A stretch of DNA of 64,000 nt, from contig NZ_CP041241.1 of assembly GCF_013488225.1 (NCBI RefSeq), positions 1,240,001 to 1,304,000 on the forward strand. The letters are read 5' to 3'. Of this stretch, positions 34,359 to 43,180 are shown piece after piece; the stretch's first letter is position 1; each line of letters begins with the position of its first letter. Source of the stretch: Sinorhizobium mexicanum. GTDB taxonomy: Bacteria > Pseudomonadota > Alphaproteobacteria > Rhizobiales > Rhizobiaceae. The translations under genes were made by a program, and so were the position numbers. The notes under the pieces were generated by a model. That model made no database searches. It was given only the letters and a program-made list of their open reading frames with translations, and was not told the DNA's origin.

Positions 34359-35693
34359 ATGGCGGCAAGCAAAGACGCGGCAGTGAACAAGCCTGATTCC
34401 GCGCAGGCGGCCGACAAGAACGAGGCCGCCAAGGCCATCGATACAAGCAAAGGTATCGCGGTACTGGAAGGTCTGCTCGGCAAGAAGAGCGCCCCCATCA
34501 TTCCCCTTCCGGGACGTACCAAGATCGAGCCGTCCGAGAAGACCGGTTGGCAGCCGAAGTGGCTGAACAAGCTGCGCTGGCGCCACGCCATAATTGGCGC
34601 CTCCTTCCTTGGCCTCGTTGCCCTGCCGGCCACGCTCTCATCACTCTACATGGCCTTCATCGCCGCCGACCAGTATCACAGCACCACGTCCTTTGCGGTG
34701 CGCAGCATCGACGGCGGCTTTTCCAGCGATATCCTCGGTATGTTCACCCAAGCCTCCGGCGGCAGCACGGTTTCCGACAGCTATATTCTGATGGATTACA
34801 TCCTGAGCGAGCGAATGGCGGCCGACGCCGATCGCAGGTTCAAGCTCGAAGATGTCTATGCTGCCCGCGGCCTCGACTATTTCTACGGCATCGGCTCCGA
34901 CCTGCCGATCGAGGACAAGCTGGCCTACTGGCGCAGCATGGTGAGCGTCAATTTCGACAATGCGTCCGGGATCTTAGAGGTGACCGTGAAGGCCTTCAAT
35001 CCGAAGCAGGCGCAGGCTATTGCGCAGTTTATCGTGGACCAGAGCGACAATCTCGTAAACAGCCTATCGCTTTCTGCCCGCAATGATGTACTGAGGGCGG
35101 CGCAGGATGAAGTACTGGCAGGCGAAGCCCGCTTGGCAAAGGCCCGCGTAGCGCTCCGCGAGTATCGAGACCGATCGCAGGAAATAAGTCCGGAAGAAGG
35201 GGCGAAGCTCGCTGTCCAGATCATCGCTTCACTTGAGCAGCAGTTGACAAAACTCAACGCCGACCTCGCTACGGCGAAAAGCCAGATGAGTGACGACACG
35301 CCAAGAATTCGTGTCTTGAAAGCGCGCATCGAGAGCCTTGAAAATCAACTGGACCTCGAACGCAAACGTCTTGGCACCGGAGAGAGCGGTTCTGCATCCC
35401 GTCTCGAATCGGGCTTCAAGGACGTAGCGGGACGAATTGCGCAGTTCGAGGAGTTGGAAACCGAACGCGAATTTGCTGAACGTGCATACACTGCTGCATT
35501 AGGCTCTCTTGAGAAAGCGCGGGTTGAGGCGAACAACAGGCAACGCTACCTCGCACTATTTATCGAGCCTACTCTTTCCGAGATGGCGCAATATCCGGCA
35601 CGCATCATGAATGCTCTGCTTGTCACCTTCGGGCTCCTTTTTATTTGGGGCATTGGGGTGATGGGCTACTACAACATTCGTGACAGGGCGTAA
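34359..35693 (+). CDS. kpsE: Capsule polysaccharide export inner-membrane protein (KpsE/RkpR type)
   Basis: A 444-residue polysaccharide co-polymerase-like protein that links the ABC exporter to the outer-membrane exit. A cytoplasmic N-terminus (~75 residues, Lys/Asp-rich) leads to a transmembrane helix (IIGASFLGLVALPATLSSLY), then a periplasmic region with the KpsE pattern SDSYILMDYILSERMA and a long coiled coil (~225-385), and a second transmembrane helix near the end (ALLVTFGLLFIWGIGVMGYY). It starts immediately after kpsT with no gap. The outer-membrane partner KpsD is not in the window. Confidence 0.9.
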   Translation: MAASKDAAVNKPDSAQAADKNEAAKAIDTSKGIAVLEGLLGKKSAPIIPLPGRTKIEPSEKTGWQPKWLNKLRWRHAIIGASFLGLVALPATLSSLYMAFIAADQYHSTTSFAVRSIDGGFSSDILGMFTQASGGSTVSDSYILMDYILSERMAADADRRFKLEDVYAARGLDYFYGIGSDLPIEDKLAYWRSMVSVNFDNASGILEVTVKAFNPKQAQAIAQFIVDQSDNLVNSLSLSARNDVLRAAQDEVLAGEARLAKARVALREYRDRSQEISPEEGAKLAVQIIASLEQQLTKLNADLATAKSQMSDDTPRIRVLKARIESLENQLDLERKRLGTGESGSASRLESGFKDVAGRIAQFEELETEREFAERAYTAALGSLEKARVEANNRQRYLALFIEPTLSEMAQYPARIMNALLVTFGLLFIWGIGVMGYYNIRDRA

Positions 35694-35741
35694 CCCCGCA
35701 TATCGCTTCCTCTCTCCGCACTCCCACGCGCTTCCAACGCA

Positions 35742-36977
35742 ATGAACGGCGACCGGTCGCCCAGATGTTTTATGAAAAAACTGGCCATCAAGAGTGTCTC
35801 CCACGCAGCAAGGTGGGCAAGGAACCTAACCTGTCGAGTCTCGTGGTGCCTAAACGGCAGGCCGGGATCCGCCGAATTGGGATTCAGCAATAGCGCCTAT
35901 GCTTCAGGCCTGTATTCGGATGCGGCTGACTGGCTGCAGGTGGCGCTCGATAAATTTCCTCATGACTACTCTCTTCAGCTAAGAATGTCCCGATGGGCAA
36001 GGTACGGTATTGTTCCTTTTGAGCATGCGAAGGAAATGCTGCTAAAGATCGTCGATAACGCCCCGCCCAACTTGGCGCGAAATGCGTCAATCGATCTCTT
36101 GAATCTGTGCTGGGAAAGAGCTGGCGCGGCAGCTGCAGTTGTCCATCTGCCCGGGACCATGCCCTGGCTTGGTTCGAAGCCGGCCATGAAATTGCGCTTG
36201 GCGGCTCTCATGCATGACGCAGGACTGGCGGAGGAGGCACTCGAACTGCTAGCGGAAGTCGCAAACGAACACCCTCGTTCGCTCCGTAACATGGGATACC
36301 TGGAACTGACACTCGCTGCGCAAAAAGCAGGGTTCAACCACCTGGCTCAAGCTCGGAAGGCGGCCGCCGTCGCACAAAGACTCGATGCAGGGACCGCACG
36401 TTTGCAGTCCCTGCTGGACACGAGGGATGTCGCCGTTGTCGCGAACGGCCGCTCGCTTAAAGGCCGATCACTGGGGTCGAAAATCGATGCTCATCGAAAC
36501 GTAATGCGATTTAACAATTATGCTACAGGAGACGTCATCGACCTTGGCCAACGCACTGATATTTGGGTCCGCCCGCCGTTCCCGCAGTACGTACCTTGGA
36601 GGAAGTTCCGGAAGCAGCCGCTGCTCCTTTTCACCGGGCCGAACTTGCGGCACCGGTTTTCGGATGCGGTTCAGTTATTGGCCGCCTGTCCCGAGGAATA
36701 TGGCGATATAGCTGTCGTGCCGTCGTCCCTATACGCGAAGCTTTTTAAAGAGCTCGAGGCGTCGCCGAGTAGCGGAATATTGGGTCTCGCGCTCCTTGCA
36801 GAGCATTGGGGCAATCGGGTTCCACAAACGCGAGTCTTCGGCTACTCACTTGAGGACAACAGGGAGAACATGTCGATCTACCATCACGGAAGTGTTCAAG
36901 GCGATCGGCCAAGCCGCCACAACTGGAAGGCCGAGCTCAGACTATTCCAAAATTTGGTTGAAACGGAGCAGCAATGA
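35742..36977 (+). CDS. GT29 sialyltransferase-like glycosyltransferase with helical N-terminal domain
   Basis: A 411-residue cytoplasmic protein. The C-terminal half has all four sialylmotifs of family GT29: motif L at ~229-262 (VAVVANGRSLKGRSLGSKID then NVMRFNNY), motif S at ~342-366 (PSSGILGLALLAEHW, VFGYSL), motif III at 380-383 (YHHG) and motif VS H393-x4-E398. GT29 enzymes use CMP-sialic acid; since this locus encodes CMP-nonulosonate synthesis, the natural reading is a transferase for that sugar. The N-terminal ~220 residues are helical and TPR-like (LYSDAADWLQVALDKFPHDY). Its stop overlaps the next gene's ATG. ATG 35772 is an alternative start; no ribosome site is clear. Confidence 0.8.
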   Translation: MNGDRSPRCFMKKLAIKSVSHAARWARNLTCRVSWCLNGRPGSAELGFSNSAYASGLYSDAADWLQVALDKFPHDYSLQLRMSRWARYGIVPFEHAKEMLLKIVDNAPPNLARNASIDLLNLCWERAGAAAAVVHLPGTMPWLGSKPAMKLRLAALMHDAGLAEEALELLAEVANEHPRSLRNMGYLELTLAAQKAGFNHLAQARKAAAVAQRLDAGTARLQSLLDTRDVAVVANGRSLKGRSLGSKIDAHRNVMRFNNYATGDVIDLGQRTDIWVRPPFPQYVPWRKFRKQPLLLFTGPNLRHRFSDAVQLLAACPEEYGDIAVVPSSLYAKLFKELEASPSSGILGLALLAEHWGNRVPQTRVFGYSLEDNRENMSIYHHGSVQGDRPSRHNWKAELRLFQNLVETEQQ

Positions 36978-37933
36978 AACACACCATCCTTCTAGTTGGT
37001 AGCGGCAATATTGGCCGCCGTCATCTACAGGCCCTATCGACACTGAAGCGGCGTTTGGAGCTGCTCGTCATTGAGCCAGAAAGCTCCGCACGAGAAGCAA
37101 CTGCCGCACTCCTGGCGCCCTTCTCTGACCATATCACCACGCGTTTGCAAGCGGATTGGGCGGGCATACCGCAGTCGGTTGACCTCGCCATCGTCGCAAC
37201 GTCGGCCGCCCCACGGCGGCTGGTCTTGGAAAATTTGCTTTCGGCCACGCGCCCGGGGTTTGTTGTCCTTGAAAAGGTGCTGTTCACAACCCGTCGCGAC
37301 CTGGACGAATGTGAAGAAATACTTTCCCAGCTAGGAATACCAGCTGCAGTCAATTGCGGCCGGCGTGGTTTCCACGACTATGATCGCTTGCGCATCCAAC
37401 TCGGGTCCCGGCGCGGACTGTCGATGAATGTGGTGGGGTCGGACTGGAACCTTTGCTCCAACGGGATCCACTTCCTTGATTTGGCTGCGCACCTTTTCGG
37501 CGACATGCCGGTGTCGTTATCAGAGAAAGAGTTAGAACCCGAACCTATCCCCAGCCGGCACCCCGGTTGCATTGAGTTCTTCGGAAGTTTGGTGGCTCAA
37601 ATGGCTGGCGGAGGGACGCTCAAACTCACGAGCTTACGGTCTCCGGGCGTTCCGCTTGCAATCGAGATATCTCACCGAAACGAAAGATGGACGGTTGAAG
37701 AGTCGAAAGGGCGAGTAATTTATGAAATCGACGGAGTACAACAATCTTCGCGCCCATTTGAAACAATGACGGTTAGCCGCATGGGGCATTTGTACGAGGA
37801 GATTTTGGAGAATCGGAAATCACGCCTTCCCTCGTACGAGACCTCAGCAATCCACCATCGACTGTTTATCGACGCGATACGCCGCAGGCTGGGCATGCGT
37901 CTTTCGGAGGATATGCCGTGTCCGATCAGTTAA
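36974..37933 (+). CDS. Gfo/Idh/MocA-type sugar oxidoreductase 1
   Basis: A 319-residue NAD(P)-binding protein. The Rossmann fold begins at once (ILLVGSGNIGRRHLQAL) and VDLAIVATSAAPRRLVLENL, FVVLEKVLF (EKP-like position, here EKV) follow. GRRGFHDYDRLR replaces the usual NRRF. The C-terminal domain carries DWNLCSNGIHFLDLAAHLFG with the conserved His-Asp. It overlaps the GT29 gene by ATGA and the next oxidoreductase by 16 bases. Substrate is presumably a nucleotide or nonulosonic sugar of this pathway; not deducible here. Confidence 0.8.
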   Translation: MKHTILLVGSGNIGRRHLQALSTLKRRLELLVIEPESSAREATAALLAPFSDHITTRLQADWAGIPQSVDLAIVATSAAPRRLVLENLLSATRPGFVVLEKVLFTTRRDLDECEEILSQLGIPAAVNCGRRGFHDYDRLRIQLGSRRGLSMNVVGSDWNLCSNGIHFLDLAAHLFGDMPVSLSEKELEPEPIPSRHPGCIEFFGSLVAQMAGGGTLKLTSLRSPGVPLAIEISHRNERWTVEESKGRVIYEIDGVQQSSRPFETMTVSRMGHLYEEILENRKSRLPSYETSAIHHRLFIDAIRRRLGMRLSEDMPCPIS

Positions 37934-38910
37934 AAAGAATAATATTGGCTGGCTGCGGCGGCATGGCTGCCGCGTATGCGAAGGTGTTGCGCCAAATAGA
38001 GCAGCCGTTCGTGGTCTTGGGGCGGAGCCAGGCAGGCGCCGAGAAATTTGCCGCCGAGTGGGATGTGACCGTGGGACATGGTCCTCATGAGGAACAGCTC
38101 GCCTCTCTTGAGCCATTGCCTGCTGCAGCGATCGTCGCAGTGAGCGCGGCGTCGCTCGCCGAAGTTACCAAGGCTTTGATCAAATTTGGATGCCGCAGGA
38201 TCCTTATTGAAAAGCCTGCCGCGATGAACCCCGCCGCAGTCGCTGATCTCGCGCGACTCGCGGAACGGCATGACGTGGACGCTTACGTTGCCTACAACCG
38301 TCGCTTTTATTCGTCAGTCTCGCGAGCCCAAAGTCTAATTGCGGAAGACGGGGGCGCCTTGTCCCTGAAGTTTGACTTCACAGAAGCAACGCGCCGAATT
38401 GAGGCCATCGGCAAAAGCGCTACCGAGTTGGAGGGCTGGTTTTTTGGCAACTCCACGCACGTCGTCGACCTAGCATTTTTTCTGGCTGGTGAACCACGCG
38501 AATTGCAAGCGCAGAGTTGCGGTGCCTTACCATGGCATCCGACCGGTGCCATCTTCAGCGGCCATGGCGTCACGAATCGCGACGCAATTTTCTCCTATCA
38601 CGCAAATTGGCTTGCCCCCGGCCGGTGGGGAGTGGAAATCATGACACGCCACAGGCGTTTGGTTCTGCAACCCATGGAGCAGCTCTTTCGTCAAGATCAT
38701 AACACGTTCAACCTAGAACAAATGAGCTTGGACGACGAGTTGGATCGCCTTTACAAACCCGGTATTTATCGTCAGACGAGAGCGTTTCTCGCTGCCGAGC
38801 CAGACGAAAGGTTACTTCCGCTTGCCAAGCACGCCTCGCTTTTCGCTGTTTACGCCACTATCCGCGATGGCGGCGTTTACTCCACATCACAAGGAACGAC
38901 GACTGAATGA
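37918..38910 (+). CDS. Gfo/Idh/MocA-type sugar oxidoreductase 2
   Basis: A 330-residue relative of the preceding gene. Rossmann motif ILAGCGGMAAAYAKVL, then ILIEKPAAMNP with the catalytic EKP, VAYNRRFYSS, and GWFFGNSTHVVDLAFFLAGE with the catalytic-region His-Val-Val-Asp. The start is GTG 37918 with GGAGG 7 bp upstream, inside the end of the previous gene; the end overlaps legB by ATGA. The two dehydrogenases are divergent in sequence, so they probably act on different intermediates. Confidence 0.83.
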   Translation: MSDQLKRIILAGCGGMAAAYAKVLRQIEQPFVVLGRSQAGAEKFAAEWDVTVGHGPHEEQLASLEPLPAAAIVAVSAASLAEVTKALIKFGCRRILIEKPAAMNPAAVADLARLAERHDVDAYVAYNRRFYSSVSRAQSLIAEDGGALSLKFDFTEATRRIEAIGKSATELEGWFFGNSTHVVDLAFFLAGEPRELQAQSCGALPWHPTGAIFSGHGVTNRDAIFSYHANWLAPGRWGVEIMTRHRRLVLQPMEQLFRQDHNTFNLEQMSLDDELDRLYKPGIYRQTRAFLAAEPDERLLPLAKHASLFAVYATIRDGGVYSTSQGTTTE

Positions 38911-39923
38911 GCACCGCGCTGAAAGGCAAGACAATCCTCGTTACGGGAGCTGACGGCTTCATTGGATCGCATCTCGTAGAACATCTCGTGCGGCAGGGAC
39001 TGAAAGTACGCGCGTTTGTGCTGTACAACAGTTTCGGAAGCTGGGGGTGGCTGGATCGACTCGCAGACGACGTTCGCGATCAATTCGAAGTATTCATGGG
39101 GGATATACGCGACCCAAATGGCGTGCTGACCGCGATGCGCGGCGTGGACATCGTCCTGCACCTCGCGGCGCTCATTGCTATTCCCTATTCCTATCACTCA
39201 CCTGACACATACGTCGATACGAACATCAAAGGCACTCTCAACATTCTACAAGCTGCTCGCCAGCTCGATGTCAGCCGAGTGGTGCACACTTCCACGAGTG
39301 AGGTGTACGGGAGCGCACAGTTCGTTCCGATCACGGAAGAGCATCCGCTGGTCGGCCAGTCGCCGTACTCGGCCTCAAAAATCGGCGCGGACCAACTGGC
39401 ATTGTCATTCTACCGTTCGTTCGGAACACCGGTTACTGTCATTCGCCCGTTCAACACCTTCGGGCCACGGCAATCGGCCCGTGCCGTTATCCCAACCATC
39501 ATCAGCCAGTTGGCAGCTGGCAAGACGGAAGTCCGTCTCGGGAAACTCAGTCCAACGCGAGATTTCACATTCGTTACGGATACCGCGCGCGCTTTCCAAG
39601 CTATGGCAGAAAGTCCCAGCGTGTTGGGCGAGGTTGTCAATTTCGGAAGCAGCTTTGAAATTTCCATTGGCGAGGTTGCGAACCTTATCGCCCAAACGAT
39701 GGGGGTTGACGCGGGTGTAGTGTCGGAAGAGGAACGCCTACGACCTGAGCTGAGTGAAGTCGAACGTCTGTTCGCAGGCATCGATAAGGCGCGTCGTCTC
39801 ACGAACTGGTCGCCACAGTACTCCGGGCGGGACGGATTTGTGAGGGGATTGGCAGAAACTATCAAATGGTTCAGTAATCCTGAAAATCTCTCGTTCTATA
39901 AACCCGATTCTTACATGGTGTAA
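38907..39923 (+). CDS. legB: LegB-type nucleotide-GlcNAc 4,6-dehydratase
   Basis: A 338-residue short-chain dehydrogenase/dehydratase. The nucleotide-binding motif VTGADGFIGSHL is at the start; LHLAALIAIPYSYHSPDTY, TNIKGTLNILQAAR, STSEVYGSA and SPYSASKIGAD (catalytic Tyr-x3-Lys) follow, then RPFNTFGPRQSARAVIPTII and TIKWFSNPENL at the end. The pattern matches LegB of Campylobacter jejuni (GDP-GlcNAc 4,6-dehydratase, first committed step to legionaminic acid) rather than PseB, which is a 5-inverting enzyme with different motifs. It lies 2 bp before legC. Confidence 0.9.
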   Translation: MSTALKGKTILVTGADGFIGSHLVEHLVRQGLKVRAFVLYNSFGSWGWLDRLADDVRDQFEVFMGDIRDPNGVLTAMRGVDIVLHLAALIAIPYSYHSPDTYVDTNIKGTLNILQAARQLDVSRVVHTSTSEVYGSAQFVPITEEHPLVGQSPYSASKIGADQLALSFYRSFGTPVTVIRPFNTFGPRQSARAVIPTIISQLAAGKTEVRLGKLSPTRDFTFVTDTARAFQAMAESPSVLGEVVNFGSSFEISIGEVANLIAQTMGVDAGVVSEEERLRPELSEVERLFAGIDKARRLTNWSPQYSGRDGFVRGLAETIKWFSNPENLSFYKPDSYMV

Positions 39924-39925
39924 CG

Positions 39926-41101
39926 ATGGTCGGTTTGAACGTCAGACATGCGACATCAGTGATGGCCGAAATCGCTGCACCGTCGGGAGGACACGTGGCT
40001 CTGCATGAGCCACAATTCTCGGGGGCGGAATGGGAATATGTTAAAGAATGCCTCGATTCGGGGTGGGTGTCTTCGGTTGGCTCTTTTGTGGATCGATTTG
40101 AAGGCGATCTAGCCGCGGCTTTCGGGGTCGAACGGGCAGTAGTAGTCGTAAACGGCACTGCCGCACTCCACATCGCACTGTTGCTAGCCGGAGTCCGGCG
40201 TGGTGACGAGGTGCTAACCCCGGCGCTCACGTTCGTCGCGACGGCAAACGCGATTGCTCACTGCGGAGGTATTCCGCATTTCGTCGACAGTTCGTGGGAC
40301 ACACTTGGACTTGACCCTCAAGCTCTCTCAGATTGGCTTGATCGGATTGCAGAACCGCATGCCGACGGGCCTCGAAACCGCGTAACGGGGCGCCGACTGG
40401 CAGCTATCGTCCCTATGCACACATTCGGCCATCCAGTGGACATGCCGAGCCTCCTGGAGGTCGCCACCCGGTGGGGATTACCCGTGGTTGAAGACGCGGC
40501 GGAGTCTCTTGGTAGCCTACAAAACGGGCGACCACTCGGCGGGCTTGGTCTGCTTGGGGCAACCAGCTTTAACGGCAACAAAATCATTACCACAGGAGGA
40601 GGCGGCGCCGTCCTCACAAACGATGACGCTCTCGCCAATCGAGCCAAACACCTGACAACCACCGCCAAGGCACCTCACCGCTGGGCCTTTTCGCATGATG
40701 AAACTGCATTCAACTATCGAATGCCTAACATCAATGCGGCGCTCGGATGTGCGCAATTGGAAAAGTTGCCGGCATTCATACACGCGAAGCGTGCCTTGGC
40801 AAGACGATACTCGGAGGCACTCGCAAGCCTTTCGGGACTGCGTTTCTTTGCTGAACCGGATGGGGCAGAGAGCAACTACTGGCTCAACGCAGTGATCTTG
40901 GACGATCCCGACCAGCGGGATGACTTCCTAAGCACTACAAACGATGCAGGTATCATGACGCGCCCTTGTTGGAAACTCATGTGTGATCTGCCGATGTATC
41001 GCGATTGCCCACAGATGGAGTTGCCAGTTGCCCGTGCTATCGAGTCGCGGCTGGTCAATATACCGAGTAGTCCCAAACTCGGCGTGGCGAATAAAGGGTA
41101 G
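39926..41101 (+). CDS. legC: LegC-type PLP-dependent aminotransferase
   Basis: A 391-residue DegT/DnrJ/EryC1 aminotransferase that puts the 4-amino group on the LegB product. It carries LHEPQFSGAEWEYVKECLD, SGWVSSVGSFVDRFE, VNGTAALHIALLLAGV, TPALTFVATANAI, VVEDAAESLGS (PLP-binding Asp) and FNGNKIITTGGGG, with Lys219 as the Schiff-base residue. These blocks fit LegC. ATG 39926 is chosen; an internal ATG at codon 13 is also possible. It follows legB by 2 bp, and a 291-bp gap separates it from the next gene. Confidence 0.9.
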   Translation: MVGLNVRHATSVMAEIAAPSGGHVALHEPQFSGAEWEYVKECLDSGWVSSVGSFVDRFEGDLAAAFGVERAVVVVNGTAALHIALLLAGVRRGDEVLTPALTFVATANAIAHCGGIPHFVDSSWDTLGLDPQALSDWLDRIAEPHADGPRNRVTGRRLAAIVPMHTFGHPVDMPSLLEVATRWGLPVVEDAAESLGSLQNGRPLGGLGLLGATSFNGNKIITTGGGGAVLTNDDALANRAKHLTTTAKAPHRWAFSHDETAFNYRMPNINAALGCAQLEKLPAFIHAKRALARRYSEALASLSGLRFFAEPDGAESNYWLNAVILDDPDQRDDFLSTTNDAGIMTRPCWKLMCDLPMYRDCPQMELPVARAIESRLVNIPSSPKLGVANKG

Positions 41102-41392
41102 CGGCTAGAAATAGCGTGTTTTTCTCGGAATAATATGTGGAGCCACAATCAATAGGGGGCCCGTCGCCATTCCTCTGGTATCTTCCAATCTTACTTGGAA
41201 ACGATTGATCACGGACCAGTGTAGGGTTGCCATTATTGATCAAGATCGTTACAGCTGTGGGGGCTCATCAAAGCAGAGTCCACACGCTTACCGATAGTTT
41301 TCTCGTCGCGACAATAGCCACACATCCGGTGCGATTATTTGAATAAAGACGCAGCAGCATTCCAACCTCGCGGAAAATATTCGGAGTAGTAT
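41102..41392. promoter_or_regulatory. Probable promoter region for the ptmE-like gene
   Basis: A 291-bp AT-richer gap inside an otherwise tight gene set, with no gene seen. It is likely to hold a promoter for the gene at 41393, whose ribosome site (CGGAG at about 41381-41386) is clear. Confidence 0.35.
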
Positions 41393-42511
41393 ATGTCACT
41401 TTCGACCAAAGGCGTTTCTCCCCTAAAACTCTACCCTGCGGAGTCTACGTTTGTTACTTTGAGCTCGACAGTCATCGATGCAATCAAAGTCGTAGACGCT
41501 GCAGCAATGCAGATCGCCTTATGTATCGATGACGATAAGCGTCTTGTTGGTGTGATCACAGACGGCGATATCCGTCGCGCAATTCTGCGCGGCACCCAAC
41601 TGCACAGCCCGATATCGCAGGTTCTCAATTATCAGCCTCTTGTCGCCCGCGAGGACATGAGCATGCACGAGCTGGGCCAGTTGATTTGCGCCAAGAGTCG
41701 AATCCTTCGACTGCCGGTTGTCAGCGCAGCCGGCAAGGTCATAGGCTTGTATCGGGCTGAGGAAATCGCGCCTGAGGCAGCTGGAGAGTGGCCTGTAGTG
41801 TTAATGGCCGGTGGCCTGGGTAGTCGCTTGCGCCCGTATACTGACTCGATGCCGAAGCCAATGCTGGAGGTAGGCGGACGGCCCATCCTCGAACAGATCA
41901 TCTTGCAGTTCAAGTCACACGGCTTCCACCGCTTTTACCTCTCGGTGAACTACATGGCCGAGGTAATCAAATCTCACTTCGGTGACGGTAGCAATCTAGG
42001 CGTGGAGGTGAGCTACTTGGAAGAGTTCGAACGAATGGGCACTGCCGGCAGCCTGCGCTTGCTACCTACCGTGCCGGACACGCCTTTCTTTGTCATGAAT
42101 GGGGACCTTCTTACGACAACTGACTTCAGCATGTTGATGCACTATCACCTCGATTGTGGTGCGGAAGCGACTATGTGCCTCCGCGAATACACAGTGGAAG
42201 TGCCGTATGGCGTCATCGAACACGAGGACGGGCGGCTGACCGGGTTCCAAGAGAAACCCAAGCACCAACATTTCGTCAACGCGGGTATATACGTTCTCAA
42301 TCCTTCTGCATTGTCGCACGTTCCGGCTGAGGGCTACTTCGATATGCCCTCGCTCTTCGACAAGCTTATGGCCGATGATCCGGCAGCAGCTACGGTATAT
42401 CCGCTTCGCGAGTACTGGTGTGATATCGGCCGTATCGAAGACCTCGAGCGCGCCCGGTATGATGCTGCAGAGATCATCGCTCTAAAACGGCCGCTAAGTC
42501 CTGCCGCGTAG
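41393..42511 (+). CDS. ptmE: PtmE-like CBS-domain sugar-1-phosphate nucleotidyltransferase
   Basis: A 372-residue two-domain enzyme. Residues ~10-125 are a CBS pair (VGVITDGDIRRAIL, ILRLPVVSAAGKVIGLYR) and ~132-360 a nucleotidyltransferase: VVLMAGGLGSRLRPYTDSMP, KPMLEVGGRPILEQII, VMNGDLLT (metal Asp) and NAGIYVLNP. C. jejuni PtmE has this CBS + transferase architecture and makes the GDP-linked amino sugar precursor of legionaminic acid. Its presence here suggests a GDP route rather than UDP. It converges with the PIG-L gene, overlapping it by 18 bp. Confidence 0.83.
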   Translation: MSLSTKGVSPLKLYPAESTFVTLSSTVIDAIKVVDAAAMQIALCIDDDKRLVGVITDGDIRRAILRGTQLHSPISQVLNYQPLVAREDMSMHELGQLICAKSRILRLPVVSAAGKVIGLYRAEEIAPEAAGEWPVVLMAGGLGSRLRPYTDSMPKPMLEVGGRPILEQIILQFKSHGFHRFYLSVNYMAEVIKSHFGDGSNLGVEVSYLEEFERMGTAGSLRLLPTVPDTPFFVMNGDLLTTTDFSMLMHYHLDCGAEATMCLREYTVEVPYGVIEHEDGRLTGFQEKPKHQHFVNAGIYVLNPSALSHVPAEGYFDMPSLFDKLMADDPAAATVYPLREYWCDIGRIEDLERARYDAAEIIALKRPLSPAA

Positions 42512-43174
42512 GAGCATAAACGCCTCCGCTGCCGTGTACCCGCTCGCGGCTCCTCGCACCTTTGCGAGGGCGCCCACCGCTTCGAGGCTTCGGGGGAATG
42601 GGAACCCGCCAATTTCATCGCCGAACATCGAAGTGATGTGCAACTTCTTCTCCAATTGGCTGGAGATGTCGATATACAAATTGGGGAGGAAAGGATCGCT
42701 ATTGAAAAGCCCTGCGTCTGTTTCTGATAGCGTTTCGTAGACCAGGGTCCATTTGATCGACGGGTACCGGAACCATTTCGTGCAAGCCGTTGTTGCTTCA
42801 TACACCACGTGATGGTCTGAATGAGCATCTCCTCGGTGAGGAACCAAAAGAGTCGTTGGCTCCACCGACTTCACGACCGTTCCGATGGCGCTGACCATTT
42901 CGCCCATCGGAATCGTCTCAAGCTTGGCGGAGGGCAGATTGAGACGATGCACGCCAGCAAATCCATAAGCGTCGGCAACAGCCGAAATTTCCTGTTCCCG
43001 ACGCGCAACCTTTTCCTGCGCCCACCCATGTTCGACAGAGATTCCAGTTACGACCAGCCAGTGGACCGATACTCCAGCCTCAATTGCTCGCAGGAGAAAT
43101 CCGCCTGCTCCGAGTGTCTCATCATCAGGATGAGGCGCAACGATCATAACAGGGCCGCTGTTTGGTTCGAACAT
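42494..43174 (-). CDS. PIG-L family N-deacetylase
   Basis: A 226-residue zinc deacetylase. The metal-binding motif PHPDDETLGAGG is at residues 14-25, and the third ligand is in HSDHHVVYEAT. PIG-L/LmbE enzymes remove N-acetyl groups from amino sugars. In this locus it could free an amine on the nonulosonic acid or its precursor for re-acylation by the GNAT or NeuD-type protein. Last gene of the minus-strand operon, 6 bp after legG, and it overlaps ptmE tail to tail. Confidence 0.87.
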   Translation of the reverse strand: MFEPNSGPVMIVAPHPDDETLGAGGFLLRAIEAGVSVHWLVVTGISVEHGWAQEKVARREQEISAVADAYGFAGVHRLNLPSAKLETIPMGEMVSAIGTVVKSVEPTTLLVPHRGDAHSDHHVVYEATTACTKWFRYPSIKWTLVYETLSETDAGLFNSDPFLPNLYIDISSQLEKKLHITSMFGDEIGGFPFPRSLEAVGALAKVRGAASGYTAAEAFMLLRGRT

Positions 43175-43180
43175 TTAGTG

